Assembly: GCF_000178835.2 (NCBI RefSeq) | Contig: NC_015275.1 | Coordinates: 2,563,001-2,627,000 of the forward strand | Direction: 5' to 3' | DNA length: 64,000 bases | Source of the DNA: Cellulosilyticum lentocellum DSM 5427 | Lineage (GTDB): Bacteria > Bacillota > Clostridia > Lachnospirales > Cellulosilyticaceae | Shown: positions 28,541 to 38,280 of the stretch, piece after piece | Layout of the letters: every line of letters starts with the position of its first letter | How positions within the stretch are numbered: position 1 is the first letter of the stretch | Translations under genes and position numbers: made by a program | Notes under the pieces: generated by a model | What the model was told of the DNA's origin: nothing | Database searches by the model: none | The model's input: only the letters and a program-made list of their open reading frames with translations

Positions 28541-29149
28541 CTATTTGATATGACGAAAAAATGATTGGTACGGTTCCTTATTTTGCTGTAAAACTTTTTT
28601 TAATGCTTGCCTTGCTCTAGCTAATCTAGATTTTACTGTACCTAAGGAAATCTCTAATACTTCTGCTATTTCCTCATAAGAATGTTCTTCTATATCTCTT
28701 AACGTAATAATGACCTGATAATCTTCTTTTAATTCCTTTAGACCCAATTGAACAACTTCTTGTAAGGCCTTTTTTTCTACTTTTTCTTCTACACCTTCTT
28801 CTTGCTTGGGTGACTCGATCATCCATTCTTCTTCACTAGCTTCATCTTTTTGAAAAAGTGAAATATCTTGACTTCTCTTTTTATTTTTTCTTATTAAATC
28901 TAGACATTGATTTGTTCCTATACGATAAAGCCAAGTACTGAATTTGGCTTGTCCTTCAAAATTGGCAATTTGTCTCCATACTTTAATACATACTTCTTGT
29001 GCTGCATCATAGGCTTCTTCAGGGTCCTTCAAAAGGTGCAAGCATAAAGCATAGATTTTCTTTTCATATTGGCCAATAAGCATTTCAAAGGCTTCCATAT
29101 CACCTTTAGCAGCTACTTTAATAAGCTGTTCTTCATTCATATTTTTCAC
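28541..29149 (-). CDS. ECF-type RNA polymerase sigma factor
   Basis: 202 residues with sigma region 2 (DAAQEVCIKVWRQIANFEGQAKFSTWLYRIGTNQ, about 48-80, shortened here) and region 4 (LRDIEEHSYEEIAEVLEISLGTVKSRLARARQ near 150-180), separated by a charged linker. No region 1 or 3, so a group IV sigma factor like SigW/RpoE. Starts with GTG 29149 (GGGGGA 8 bp upstream) or the ATG three codons on. A TTGTAT-17-TAGAAT promoter lies upstream on the minus strand. Partner anti-sigma gene follows. Confidence 0.92.
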   Translation of the reverse strand: MKNMNEEQLIKVAAKGDMEAFEMLIGQYEKKIYALCLHLLKDPEEAYDAAQEVCIKVWRQIANFEGQAKFSTWLYRIGTNQCLDLIRKNKKRSQDISLFQKDEASEEEWMIESPKQEEGVEEKVEKKALQEVVQLGLKELKEDYQVIITLRDIEEHSYEEIAEVLEISLGTVKSRLARARQALKKVLQQNKEPYQSFFRHIK

Positions 29150-29280
29150 GCTGCAATTCCCCCTTTCATTAATCCTATAACTTCCTACTTATTCTAAAGG
29201 ATAATCAGAAATGATACAATGTTTTTATTATAACTAGTACTTCCCCTAATACTGTTTCTAAAAAAGTCTTATAAAGTCTC

Positions 29281-29312
29281 TTGTCAGCATGAGTAAAATA
29301 TGGTAATATAAT
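29281..29312 (+). promoter_or_regulatory. Promoter of tRNA-Leu
   Basis: TTGTCA (29281-29286) with TAATAT at 17 bp (29304-29309) or TATAAT slightly further (29307-29312). The displaced right-hand tRNA copy lacks this region. Confidence 0.6.
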
Positions 29313-29341
29313 TTTTGTCATTGCTTAACATAATGACTTAA

Positions 29342-29422
29342 GCCGCTGTGGCGAAATGGCAGACGCACCTGACTCAAAATCAGGCGTAGAAATACATGCC
29401 GGTTCGAGTCCGGCCAGCGGTA
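29342..29422 (+). tRNA. tRNA-Leu (anticodon CAA), rebuilt copy at left element end
   Basis: Acceptor stem GCCGCTG pairs with CAGCGGT (one G-U at the end), anticodon arm CCTGA-CTCAAAA-TCAGG gives CAA for UUG codons, a long variable arm follows as expected for Leu, and the T arm GCCGG-TTCGAGT-CCGGC is perfect. Discriminator A; CCA not encoded. All but the first 3 nt belong to an 80-bp repeat also found at 43027, so the element supplied the 3' part when it integrated. No terminator is seen between it and the integrase gene. Confidence 0.95.
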
Positions 29423-29424
29423 TT
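29345..29424 (+). repeat. Attachment-site direct repeat, left (att)
   Basis: 80 bp identical to 43027-43106; covers the tRNA from position 4 to two bases past its end. Confidence 0.95.
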
Positions 29425-29534
29425 AATAATGTAGTATAATCAAGGCTTTGAGTTATTTAAATGACACCCTTTTTACACACATGACTATTTGATGTAAATC
29501 TAATGAGTCAAGCGTAGTAGAAAGGGGTTTTTTT

Positions 29535-30464
29535 ATGCCTAAAATTGAAATGAGGAAACACGAAATAACCACATTTGAAGAACTATTTTTACACTTTATC
29601 AAACATTGTAAAATCAAAAATGTATCTCCAAAAACTATTATTTATTACGAAACCAGCTATAACTCCATCTGTAAATTTAACCCTAACATCCAGTTAGATG
29701 AAATCGACTCTCTATTAATACAAGATTATATACTTTATTTAAAACAAACTAACAATCTTAATAGTGTTAATACGAGACTAAAAGGACTACGAACAATGTT
29801 AAACTATGGGTATTCTATTAATGCCCTACCCAAAATTAAAGTCCAGTTAATACGTGTTGATAAAGAGGTCAAAGAAACCTATTCAACAGAACAGATTTTA
29901 ACTCTAATTAAAAAGCCTAATGTAAAAAAGTGTAGCTTTGCCGAATATAGAAACTGGATGATAGTACATTATTTAGTCTCTACTGGTAATAGACTATCTA
30001 CATTAACCAACATCAAAATAGGCGATTTAGACATAGACAATAAACTTGTGACATTGAGACATACAAAAAATAGGCATCAACAAATTATTCCTTTGTCATC
30101 CATGTTGTGTAAGCACCTTGTCGAATACCTTACTTATCGTGAAGGAACAAGTGAAGATTATCTTTTTCCTACAGTAGAAAATAAACAACTCACTAAAGAC
30201 ACCCTTATAACTGCAATAAAAAACTACAATCGGTCAAGAGGAGTAAATATAACATCTATTCATGCTTTTAGAAGATATTTTGCTAAACAATGTGTATTGA
30301 ATGGAATAGACACCTTCACCTTACAAAAATTAGGCGGATGGAAAGATTTGACCGTTGTTAAAAATTATATAGAAATTTATGCTACTGATATTAAAGATTA
30401 TGACATGATAAATCCTTTAGATACTATTTATTCAGAAAAAATCAAGAATAAGACAAAGAGATAG
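29535..30464 (+). CDS. Tyrosine recombinase (integrase) of the tRNA-Leu element
   Basis: 309 residues: SAM-like N-terminal DNA-binding domain (about 10-95) and a catalytic domain with the first Arg in TGNRLSTL (near residue 154), a Lys-containing beta-hairpin (RHTKNRHQQI), HxxR as HAFRRYF (near 236), Trp in LGGWKD and the nucleophilic Tyr in VVKNYIEIY (near 275). ATG with AAAGGGG 8 bp upstream. It begins 112 bp past the tRNA; a TATAAT at about 29436 may be its own promoter, but read-through from the tRNA is also possible. Confidence 0.94.
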   Translation: MPKIEMRKHEITTFEELFLHFIKHCKIKNVSPKTIIYYETSYNSICKFNPNIQLDEIDSLLIQDYILYLKQTNNLNSVNTRLKGLRTMLNYGYSINALPKIKVQLIRVDKEVKETYSTEQILTLIKKPNVKKCSFAEYRNWMIVHYLVSTGNRLSTLTNIKIGDLDIDNKLVTLRHTKNRHQQIIPLSSMLCKHLVEYLTYREGTSEDYLFPTVENKQLTKDTLITAIKNYNRSRGVNITSIHAFRRYFAKQCVLNGIDTFTLQKLGGWKDLTVVKNYIEIYATDIKDYDMINPLDTIYSEKIKNKTKR

Positions 30465-30495
30465 TAAACTGCTATAAATAATTATTTCATAATAA

Positions 30496-30525
30496 AAAAG
30501 ACTTAGAAATTAATCTAAGTCTTTT
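30496..30525. terminator. Bidirectional terminator between integrase and apeA operon
   Basis: AAAAGACTTAGA pairs perfectly with TCTAAGTCTTTT around a 6-nt loop, between convergent genes. Confidence 0.85.
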
Positions 30526-30547
30526 ATTTATATACTATCACCTTTAC

Positions 30548-30592
30548 TCATACGCCTACTCTTGTTGCTATGTTCCTTGCTGGACGAGCCAT
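30548..30592 (-). CDS. 14-aa micro-ORF behind apeA (or recombinase start remnant)
   Basis: ATG at 30592 with a strong AAAGGAGGGTGAC ribosome site, coding for MARPARNIATRVGV, then stop. It lies 54 bp downstream of apeA on the same strand and before the shared terminator. The sequence resembles the first residues of many large serine recombinases (basic MAR start followed by a VGVY strand), so it may be a decayed start of such a gene and not a working peptide. Confidence 0.35.
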   Translation of the reverse strand: MARPARNIATRVGV

Positions 30593-31288
30593 GATGTCAC
30601 CCTCCTTTTATATATATGTAAGTTATTACAAGTATCAATATCCATCTTATTCTATTGATGTACTTACCTTACAAGCAATAAATTTGTTCGTAATTCCTAA
30701 TTCACCCATTGCAATATGGATCTCGCTATCCTTTAAGATATTTTCACTAATATATTCATCATTGAAACTCAATTCACGCATAATAAGTATCCGAAGTACA
30801 TATCTCATTAATACTGTACTATAATACAGATCAGTATCAGATAAAATATTCTCCTTTAAAGATTCATTAAAGTGTGTATAGTAATTTCGACTAGTCACGA
30901 TTCTATAACTTAAGGTTTTAATCTTACTATTTGAAACGTTTAATATACCTGAAATTTCTTTAAACAAAGTGGTAATGCGTTGTTGACAACTTGGTTCATT
31001 AATTATTGGTGTACTTAGTACCTTTCTTAACCATTCTTGGTTATTTGCATCTTCAATTGATTCTAATATTTCGCTAATCCTTTTTTCATGTTCCTCAGGA
31101 GGTATCAATGTACATTTTCTACATCTTCTTGAGTACGATTCTAATGCTTGAACCATTCTTAAAAAACCTGAAACTATACTTGTAGGTTCATTATGTGCCT
31201 CAACAAAATAATTAACTACAGGTGAAATAATTTTTATTTTATCATTCCAAACATTCATACATTCATTAAAGTTATAGATAAACCATTT

Positions 31289-32480
31289 TAAATACTGTTA
31301 TATGTTTGTATGATTTCTGTTATTTTTCATATCCTAAGTAAAAAAGGATTAGGAGATGACATTTATGAGCAGAACAACTTCCGTAACAGCTGAACTTCAT
31401 GGATACTCGTTAGAAGAACTAAAAAATTAAGAAGATCTTATTCTACAGAGATAGGTAGGAATGTTCTTACGACAGTTGTTATGCTTATAGAAGGCAATTC
31501 AGTTAAACAAATTGCAGATTTTCTTGCAGTACGTTTAATTACTGTTTATACCTATATAAATCGTTGGAATGAGCTTGGTATTTCTTCTTTAGAAGACTAT
31601 AGAGGTAGAACCCCTTCTAATTGCAAAATGACAGCTGAAATGGAACATGATCTTTTAGAAGTGGTTCAGCATAATATCCCTAATGATTTTGAGTTTCTAG
31701 GCAATGTTTGGACTGCCAAGCTTTTATCAGATTATCTTAATCAAAACTACGGGATAAGGCTATGCCCACAATGTATTAGAGATACACTTCATAAAAACAA
31801 CTATAGCTTCAAACGAGCTCAAAAAAGACCAAGTAAAGGTGTAAAATCTGAGCAAGAATCGTTTAAAAAAATGATAGAAACTACGAGTACTGTAGAAAAC
31901 GATTCTGATAGTGTTTTGTATGTTATGGACGAAACTGCCCTAAGAACAGAATCTGATAACAGGAGAACTTGGAGTCCAGTTGGGGTGTCCCCTATCTTAG
32001 AAAGCAATGGTTCTCATCAAGGGGTTAATATTATTGGTGCAACAGAAATAACCAAAAACTTTGATACAATAGCCGATATATATGATGCAGCACATACTAT
32101 CAAAGGTAAAGAAATAAAAGAATTTTTAAGTGAACTATTAGAACGTAATCTTGGAAAGAAGGTGTATGTTGTTTTAGATAATGCTAAAACACATAATAAT
32201 CATGAGATTCAAGAGTTCTGGAGTCAAAATACTAATAGGTTAGTACTTATTAATACCCCCGTTTATTCACCACAACTTAATCCACAAGAAAACATTTGGA
32301 ACTTGCTTAAGAATAAAGTGTATACAGTAGGTGCTAAAGAGAGTACTGATGCACTCTTTGAAGAAGTTAATCATCTATATAATCAATTCAATGATGATAA
32401 AGGGCTAATTAAAAACATCGTTAATCCCAGAAATTACTACTTCAAGTCCAGAATATAAGTAGGTATTTTAGTCCTACTTA
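31289..32480 (+). mobile_element. IS630-type insertion within apeA
   Basis: About 1.16-1.19 kb with one frameshifted transposase gene. IS630 elements duplicate TA. Two pairs of TA give an uninterrupted host frame when joined: 31293/32456 or 31289/32479. Terminal inverted repeats are weak: both ends share an ATTTCTG block about 20 bp inside. Short palindromes lie near each end (31331-31354 and 32456-32480). Exact ends remain open between these two solutions. Confidence 0.8.
31364..32458 (+). CDS. IS630-family transposase with -1 frameshift
   Basis: ATG 31364 has an AGGAGAT ribosome site and gives a 21-residue frame that stops at TAA 31427. The main frame continues in -1 through a run of six As (near 31420) and reads KLRRSYSTE, then a helix-turn-helix (IEGNSVKQIADFL) and the DDE catalytic domain: D in VMDETALR, D in VLDNAKTHNN, E in NPQENIWNLL. 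Total about 364 residues. IS630 relatives often use A6 -1 slippage, so this can be programmed and not a mutation. The stop codon TAA is formed with the target TA if the inner junction is right. Confidence 0.85.
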
Positions 32481-33404
32481 TTTCCTGAAATATTACAACA
32501 TTATTTAGTTTTATAAATGGTTTATCTATATCTTTTATATCATTAAAATATATAAAAAACCAATTTTTCAACTTGATATTTGAATTAATATTTGTGTTAT
32601 AAAACACATCAAACTTTTGATTATCCCCATCTTTTGCACTAATGGAATCTATTTGTATTTCCGTTCCTAAACATAATGTTACAAAAGTCTTAAAATTACA
32701 AACTGCATCCATAGCTTGCTTCCATGATGAGGTTTCCTTAAACTCAAATTTCACACCTGCCTTATGAACAGCACTTAACTCTTTAAATTTATCACAATGG
32801 ATGTTAAAGTTATAATCAAACTTTATATAATACTCACCCATATCAGCTTCACACGAAGATGGCATTGAATAGTTCATATTAAAATTATTATTTTGTGGAT
32901 CTTTAGCTATTGAAAAAATTCCATGCGCTAACCATTCTTCGAGACCGATAAAGTGAATTGTTATTGAGTTTAAAGAAATATCTTCTATACTACTAAATTC
33001 ATTTCCTATTATTACTATTGAAGGACTATACTCGAATAGACACATTCCTGGTATAGATAACTGTTGTCTAGGTTTAGAGCATGATAATAATGAGATTGAT
33101 TTTCCATTAAATAAATATCCACAAATTGATAAATATTCATTTGCCTCTAAATCTCTCAAGCCTTTAAAATACCCAATTGTTCGTAATTTAATTTTTCCAT
33201 CACTAAATTCTAATATGCCATTTATATTATTATCTTTGTTACTCGGTAAATACCAATGCCCCATCCATCCATTAATATCAGATAATTGCACTATTCATCA
33301 CCTCTCACTAGTACTTATTAAAATATCTCTGCATATTTTTCATTTTAGACATTTTGTATCTCTTGTTTGGGCACGTGGTTTGTAGTATAGGTTTACATTA
33401 TAGT

Positions 33405-34022
33405 TTAATTAGTAGGGTGGGGAGCAAATATAACTTCACAAAGCTTGCAATTTTGTACACTTCTATAAGCCATACTTAACTCTTTATTTTCTTCTTTTAT
33501 TAAATCCACCCTTTCTTTAATACATATCTTAATAATCTCTTCTACTACTTCCAAGCATTTATTTATATCTTGGTCAAAAATATAAGACGAACTCGTCGGC
33601 AAATCAACCTCAACAAATTCTCTACCAACTTGATTCATCTTGTCAAAAATTTTCTTTGCCTTTTTAGGCTGAATACCAGCAATATATCCTTTTGTCTCCT
33701 TCCTTTTATCACGTCCTTGTTCATTCATTCTTACCCAAAAAAGAATCTTATCTTCATCATCAATCTTCCGCTCTGAAAAATTTAATAAAACCAGACCTTC
33801 TATTCCCCATGTAACCAGTATATCTGGTGAAAGTTCATCTTTTCTTACTTCAATTCCTATCCCTAATTCAGGATATTCACTTCTTTGTAATTCTCTTAAA
33901 ACATCTAAAACTATCTGCGTCAACTCGTCTTTAGTATTATTATGTCTCAAGTCACTAACTCTCTCATACATATAATCAATAAATTCTTTTGCAGTTTCTA
34001 TACCTAAACTCATTTTAAACAC
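33405..34022 (-). CDS. Hypothetical protein (205 aa) between apeA and abiH
   Basis: Soluble, charged protein with no signal peptide or membrane segment. Helical N-terminus (about 1-60), then a mixed region with SPDILVTWGIEGLVLLNFS (about 68-86), a Lys/Arg-rich segment (KILFWVRMNEQGRDKRKE) and a C-terminal helical stretch ending in a CKLCE motif. No catalytic motif recognised. Same strand as apeA and abiH, 113 and 99 bp from them, with ordinary codon use for the element. Could be a partner or an independent gene. Confidence 0.65.
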   Translation of the reverse strand: MFKMSLGIETAKEFIDYMYERVSDLRHNNTKDELTQIVLDVLRELQRSEYPELGIGIEVRKDELSPDILVTWGIEGLVLLNFSERKIDDEDKILFWVRMNEQGRDKRKETKGYIAGIQPKKAKKIFDKMNQVGREFVEVDLPTSSSYIFDQDINKCLEVVEEIIKICIKERVDLIKEENKELSMAYRSVQNCKLCEVIFAPHPTN

Positions 34023-34121
34023 TCCTTCTAAAAATAAAGTTTTTTTCTTCCTAATTCGTTTTATAAACTAAAATAAATTTATTTCTACCAATCCTTCACA
34101 CTACTATCACCAGTCTTCAAG

Positions 34122-35366
34122 TTACTCTATAGGTATCATATCTTGTTGCTTTTTAAATATAATAGTTTTATTAGGTCCACTTACTCGTTTAATTAACTCA
34201 TCTTGGCCTATTACTTTCACTAAGTTTGCTATTTGTTGAGCATAGACTTGCTTATTCAGATAGAATATTGTTGTTATTACATTTTCATTCAATATTAGTT
34301 CTTTTAATATATCTTTATCTGTAACATCAAGCGAATGCCCAAATATATAAAGATTATGACGTAAACATAGTTTTCTTGTCATTTCCTTATCTGCTTTAGG
34401 TTGTATCGATATGATTTCATTATATTTCTTCTCGTCATCCTCTTGCATTTCTTTAATCCACATCTTATATTTACAGCCTGTTTCCTTGTGAATACGTTGA
34501 AAATACTTTTTAAATTGAATATAATCAACATCTATATTTTTTCTACTATCATCAAGATATTCATCTATTCCTAAAACCATATTATTATCTTGGATGTTAA
34601 AACTAAATTTATCTTTATCGCCCACTTTTCCATGAATAAAGTCATATTCTATACTGTTAATGTTAGTAGCATATAATAACCTAAATGTATCTGTATAATT
34701 AAAACTTACCACCTTATCAATGGATAACTCTGCAATATCTGTGGTTCTTTCTTCAATGGACTTAGAATCCATACAATAAACTAAATATATTTCTAAACAT
34801 TTTATAAGCCGGAGTAAGTCACCTTGTAGATATTTAATAATATTGTTATAGTATTCTTGCTCGTTTAAGTTATTAACATCTATCTTTATTCGCTTTCCTT
34901 CTAATGATATATTGCTATATAGGTTAGCATTCTCGATTATACGAATTAGCTTCTTTTCTAACTCATATTTCTTTAGATCATGATGGTTTAACTCTTTTTT
35001 TCCTCTTATCCTCTTCATATAATCTAAGCTTTTAATTACCTCTAATATTTCTCCTTCAAAGTCAACCCATCTGTCTCCATCATCTGCTACTTTATCCAAA
35101 AAATACTCTACCCAAATATTATTACTAACTAGCTCTTGCATTCTTTGTAAATCGTAACGACTCTCTGATGTTGTATTCTTTTCTGCAAACCATCTTCTTA
35201 TTAATGGATTAAGATTGGGATAACTTTCAGCCATAGCCATATCAACTATTTGCATTACACTATCTTTTTTTATATATATAACTTTTATAAAGTCCAAAAA
35301 ATCTGTATATTTAGTAGGTAACTTATGTGCTAGATCAAATCCATTTCCTATCAATAATATATTCAA
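34122..35366 (-). CDS. abiH: AbiH family abortive-infection protein
   Basis: 414 residues starting with NILLIGNGFDLAHKLPTKYTDFL, the defining N-terminal motif of AbiH proteins, which resembles a nucleotide-binding glycine loop. Also typical are FNYTDTFRLLY (near residue 223), IHGKV and the C-terminal NLYIFGHSLDVTDKDIL block. AbiH was first described as a lactococcal phage-exclusion gene; the mechanism is not well known. Intact and full-length. Neighbour of apeA and the 205-aa gene in the defence island. Confidence 0.9.
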   Translation of the reverse strand: MNILLIGNGFDLAHKLPTKYTDFLDFIKVIYIKKDSVMQIVDMAMAESYPNLNPLIRRWFAEKNTTSESRYDLQRMQELVSNNIWVEYFLDKVADDGDRWVDFEGEILEVIKSLDYMKRIRGKKELNHHDLKKYELEKKLIRIIENANLYSNISLEGKRIKIDVNNLNEQEYYNNIIKYLQGDLLRLIKCLEIYLVYCMDSKSIEERTTDIAELSIDKVVSFNYTDTFRLLYATNINSIEYDFIHGKVGDKDKFSFNIQDNNMVLGIDEYLDDSRKNIDVDYIQFKKYFQRIHKETGCKYKMWIKEMQEDDEKKYNEIISIQPKADKEMTRKLCLRHNLYIFGHSLDVTDKDILKELILNENVITTIFYLNKQVYAQQIANLVKVIGQDELIKRVSGPNKTIIFKKQQDMIPIE

Positions 35367-35979
35367 AATATCACCTTCTACATTTAATTATTTAGCTAAT
35401 ATCTCTCTTTCCAATCCACCAAACTACTATCACCACCTACAAATCACATCTACATTATCCTCATAAAATCTCAACCTTGAATAGTCCTAAATGCCCTATG
35501 TAAATCCTTTCAAAATTAAAGTAGTTCATATTTAAACTATTATATCAATTTATGTATGAACTTTTTGTCAAAATCAGTCATGATAATATATTATCCCAAT
35601 AAAAAAAGAACTTAACTTTATTTGCTAAGTCCTATCTTTTAGTACAATATTCTCATTTGAATATAAACAAATAATCCTGATCTCATTGAAAAAGTGTTTT
35701 TTTGCAATGACACGCACATCTTTAAAGGTGTGCGTGTGTGTTGCCGCAGCGTAGCGTAAGGCTTACTAATACGTAATGAATAGTCTTTTAAAGATAAACA
35801 TAGATACTATTTTTCGCCTAACTTTATACCCCTCATATATTATCTGCTACTACTTAGAACGTCCATTATATAAAATATAAACGTTAATATTGTTATTTAG
35901 TGTAAATTTAAAAAGGGGACAAATTTTAAGGGTATTCTATAATAAATAGACTTCCTATATTTTTTGTCCAGTTATTCTA
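35367..35979. other. Non-coding region with palindromes
   Basis: About 610 bp without a gene. It has a terminator (35601-35630), a 26-bp near-perfect palindrome (CACGCACATCTTT with AAAGGTGTGCGTG, 35711-35736), a smaller one GTAAGGCTTAC (35756-35766) and an adjoining GC-richer stretch. The rest is AT-rich with nothing recognised. Confidence 0.7.
35601..35630 (-). terminator. Terminator downstream of the helicase-like gene
   Basis: Minus strand: ACTTAGC pairs with GTTAAGT, followed by a run of seven Ts. 350 bp past the helicase stop. Confidence 0.55.
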
Positions 35980-37577
35980 TCATTCTGTTAAACCATTAAT
36001 TTCTGCTTCACATTCTACGATAGTATAAATTGTAGTTTTTTTCCCTTTTATCATTTTCCTATTTTGTACTATCATATAAGGAATACTATTTTGTTGTAAA
36101 TAAGTATTTAATGTACTTACACCACTAATTAATTGACCTTTTTTATCCTTTAAACCAATGATTTCTGCTATATCTTTTTTGCCTTTTGCGCCAATAAATG
36201 GTTTATCTACAATGCAACTAAGCTTATTTGAAATTTCCTGTTCTAATGTAGATGCTTTAATATCAATCAATGAATATTCATGTAAGTGCAGAATTGCCTG
36301 TGCTTCATTAATGTAGCCACTTATCCAATCTGTAGAAACAACTAAACCATGCTCCATTTCTGATACAACTTCGACATTATGTTGATACATTTGTAAATTT
36401 TTTAACTGTATATTCACATATCGCTCATAAAGTACGTTTAAATGCAACTCGCCATTGTAAAAGTAAAATCCATTTACAAGCTTGTTTATGCGCCTATAAC
36501 TATTATATTTTTTTTGATATTCCACCAAATTGTTTAGCTCGTTTCTTTTACCATTTATCAAACCTTGTACTATACTTCTGTTCCAGTTTCTAATATAAAC
36601 ATTTACACTTTTTTCACCATTTATTAAGCGCTTACGGCCTAAACATTGTATTGCAGTAGTTAAATCCCAAATATCTACTACAATATGCTTTAGTGTATCA
36701 TCTTTTATATCAATACCATTATCTAAGCATGAGGTTGTAATCGATAATATTTTTAGGCATTTATTGTCTTTAAAAGCATCTTCTGTATTTTCAAAGGATT
36801 TTCTGTTATATTCAGATGCAGTTATGGAGGCAATATCTTTGTAACGTTCATAAAGCACTTTTGCTTTTGACTTGTTGCTACTAAAATAAAGAATTTTGTT
36901 TTCTGTATTAATGTCTTCATGAAGCAGTAGATATTCAACCATTTCTGTACCATCTACATTGAAATAATGTACATTCATGTAGTCGTAGTCAGGTTCAATA
37001 TAATAGTTCTTAGTATCAACTTCACAAATTTCAAACATTTTAAACACTTCTTTTCCAGTTGCAGACATAAATATTCTTGTTGCATTGTGTTGTGCTTCAA
37101 TCCACCTAAAACTAACATCAGTAGTACAGTTCCATGCATCTGTTAAAAAGTAATGACATTCGTCACATATGATAAAATCATAGTGTTGTACAGTTTTACC
37201 TTGACATATATTATCTTCTAAAGTCTGATAACACATATTATCGATAGTATTACCATTAACAATATTACTACTAATTATTTCATTATCATCAATTTCTATA
37301 TTCAGATATTTTCTATATTGCAATCTTAGTTTTCTCCTATTGGATAATATAAGAATTTTTTTATTAGTAATACTAGGAATTAATACCTTATATATGAAGT
37401 AGGACTTTCCACTCCCCATCGGTGCTGAAAGTAATATTTGTTCACCTGCTTTCCAGTTCTGCCAATGAAATTCAAACAACTCAGTTACATATGTTCCTCT
37501 TGGTGCATCAAAGTAATTTTCAATCTTAGTTTCTTTTAATACTTCAATGTGATGCTTTTCATATTTTTATTTGCCAT
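35980..37577 (-). pseudogene. DExH helicase-like ATPase with early frameshift
   Basis: Superfamily 2 helicase-like protein. Walker A APMGSGKS, Walker B/DExH box DECH, motif III SATG and motif VI QCLGRKR are all intact. The open frame begins at TTG 37479, but frame and homology-like sequence continue upstream for 33 codons without a start. ATG 37577, with AAAGGA 8 bp ahead, gives MANKN and then a stop after 13 codons. One extra A in the five-A run at 37564-37568 would join both into one 532-residue frame. So either a one-base deletion, a sequencing error, phase variation, or use of the internal TTG. The C-terminal part (helical, about 170 residues) is not recognised. Confidence 0.75.
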
Positions 37578-38280
37578 TAAATCAATCCTTTCATTCATAT
37601 TATTTTAAATTAAAAATAGTAGTAATATCTTCACCCCACTTTGAAACTGTTTGTGGTTACTTTACTTGATACTTTATCTACTATTGTACTATTTTTATGT
37701 AATATTATCAAAATTTAGATTGATTTAATATTTGATAATTAAACCCTTTAAAATATTAATACTTATACCCAAATCATAACTACTAATAATATCAAAATCA
37801 TTCAATTTCATAAATATTTTTTTGCACCGCTCGACATTCTTAAATAAATATAAGGTATTTCGTGTATGTATAGTTTGAAGCGGTAAACAGTAAGTTCTTC
37901 GACAAACAATAATTATATAAATCAATTTGAGCAGTAGCTTTCAAACCAAAACATTCTAGTATGTATGTAGAATAACTATAAAGATATGTATGTGTCTAAA
38001 TATACGTTTAGTGGAAATATACGCCTCTCTATGCATTGATTTTACGTACCAAAAACACCATATTTTTTATCTAGCTATGTACTTATGGACATTTATACCT
38101 TTCAAGATAATTAAAGCAACGGAGATTAGTTTTATAAATAATTCATAACATTAGCTCGGTATAAGATGGTTTTACTTTCACTAAAAATAATATCAGTAAA
38201 CCTATAAAGCTATGTTTTTCAATAGATTAACTGACTTACTAGGTAGATCTATATTATACTCTTAAATAAAAAAACAAGGC
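37578..38280. other. Gene-poor stretch upstream of the helicase-like gene
   Basis: 700 bp, very AT-rich. A 66-codon minus-strand frame at 37725-37925 has no ribosome site and no recognisable content, so I do not call it. Probably holds the promoter of the helicase gene (near 37640-37700). Nothing else seen. Confidence 0.5.

Larger units (their letters stand above)
30647..33291 (-). pseudogene. apeA: ApeA-type HEPN defence protein, split by an IS630-type element
   Basis: Two minus-strand frames are halves of one gene. The first half (33291 to about 32458, 278 aa) matches the ApeA N-terminal domain in character (short beta-rich segments, LxxWLAHGIF-like block). The second half (31293 to 30647) is an Apea-like HEPN domain with the RNase motif RNYYTH (Rx4H; about residues 414-419 of the joined protein). 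Removing the intervening IS plus one TA restores an open frame of 484-493 codons in either of two possible joins. ApeA is an abortive-infection HEPN RNase. Interrupted, so probably inactive unless the IS excises precisely. Apparent start of the second half at 31258 is internal. Confidence 0.82.

Noticed and set aside
37725-37925. 66-codon minus-strand frame
   Set aside because: No ribosome site or recognisable content; AT-rich chance frame.
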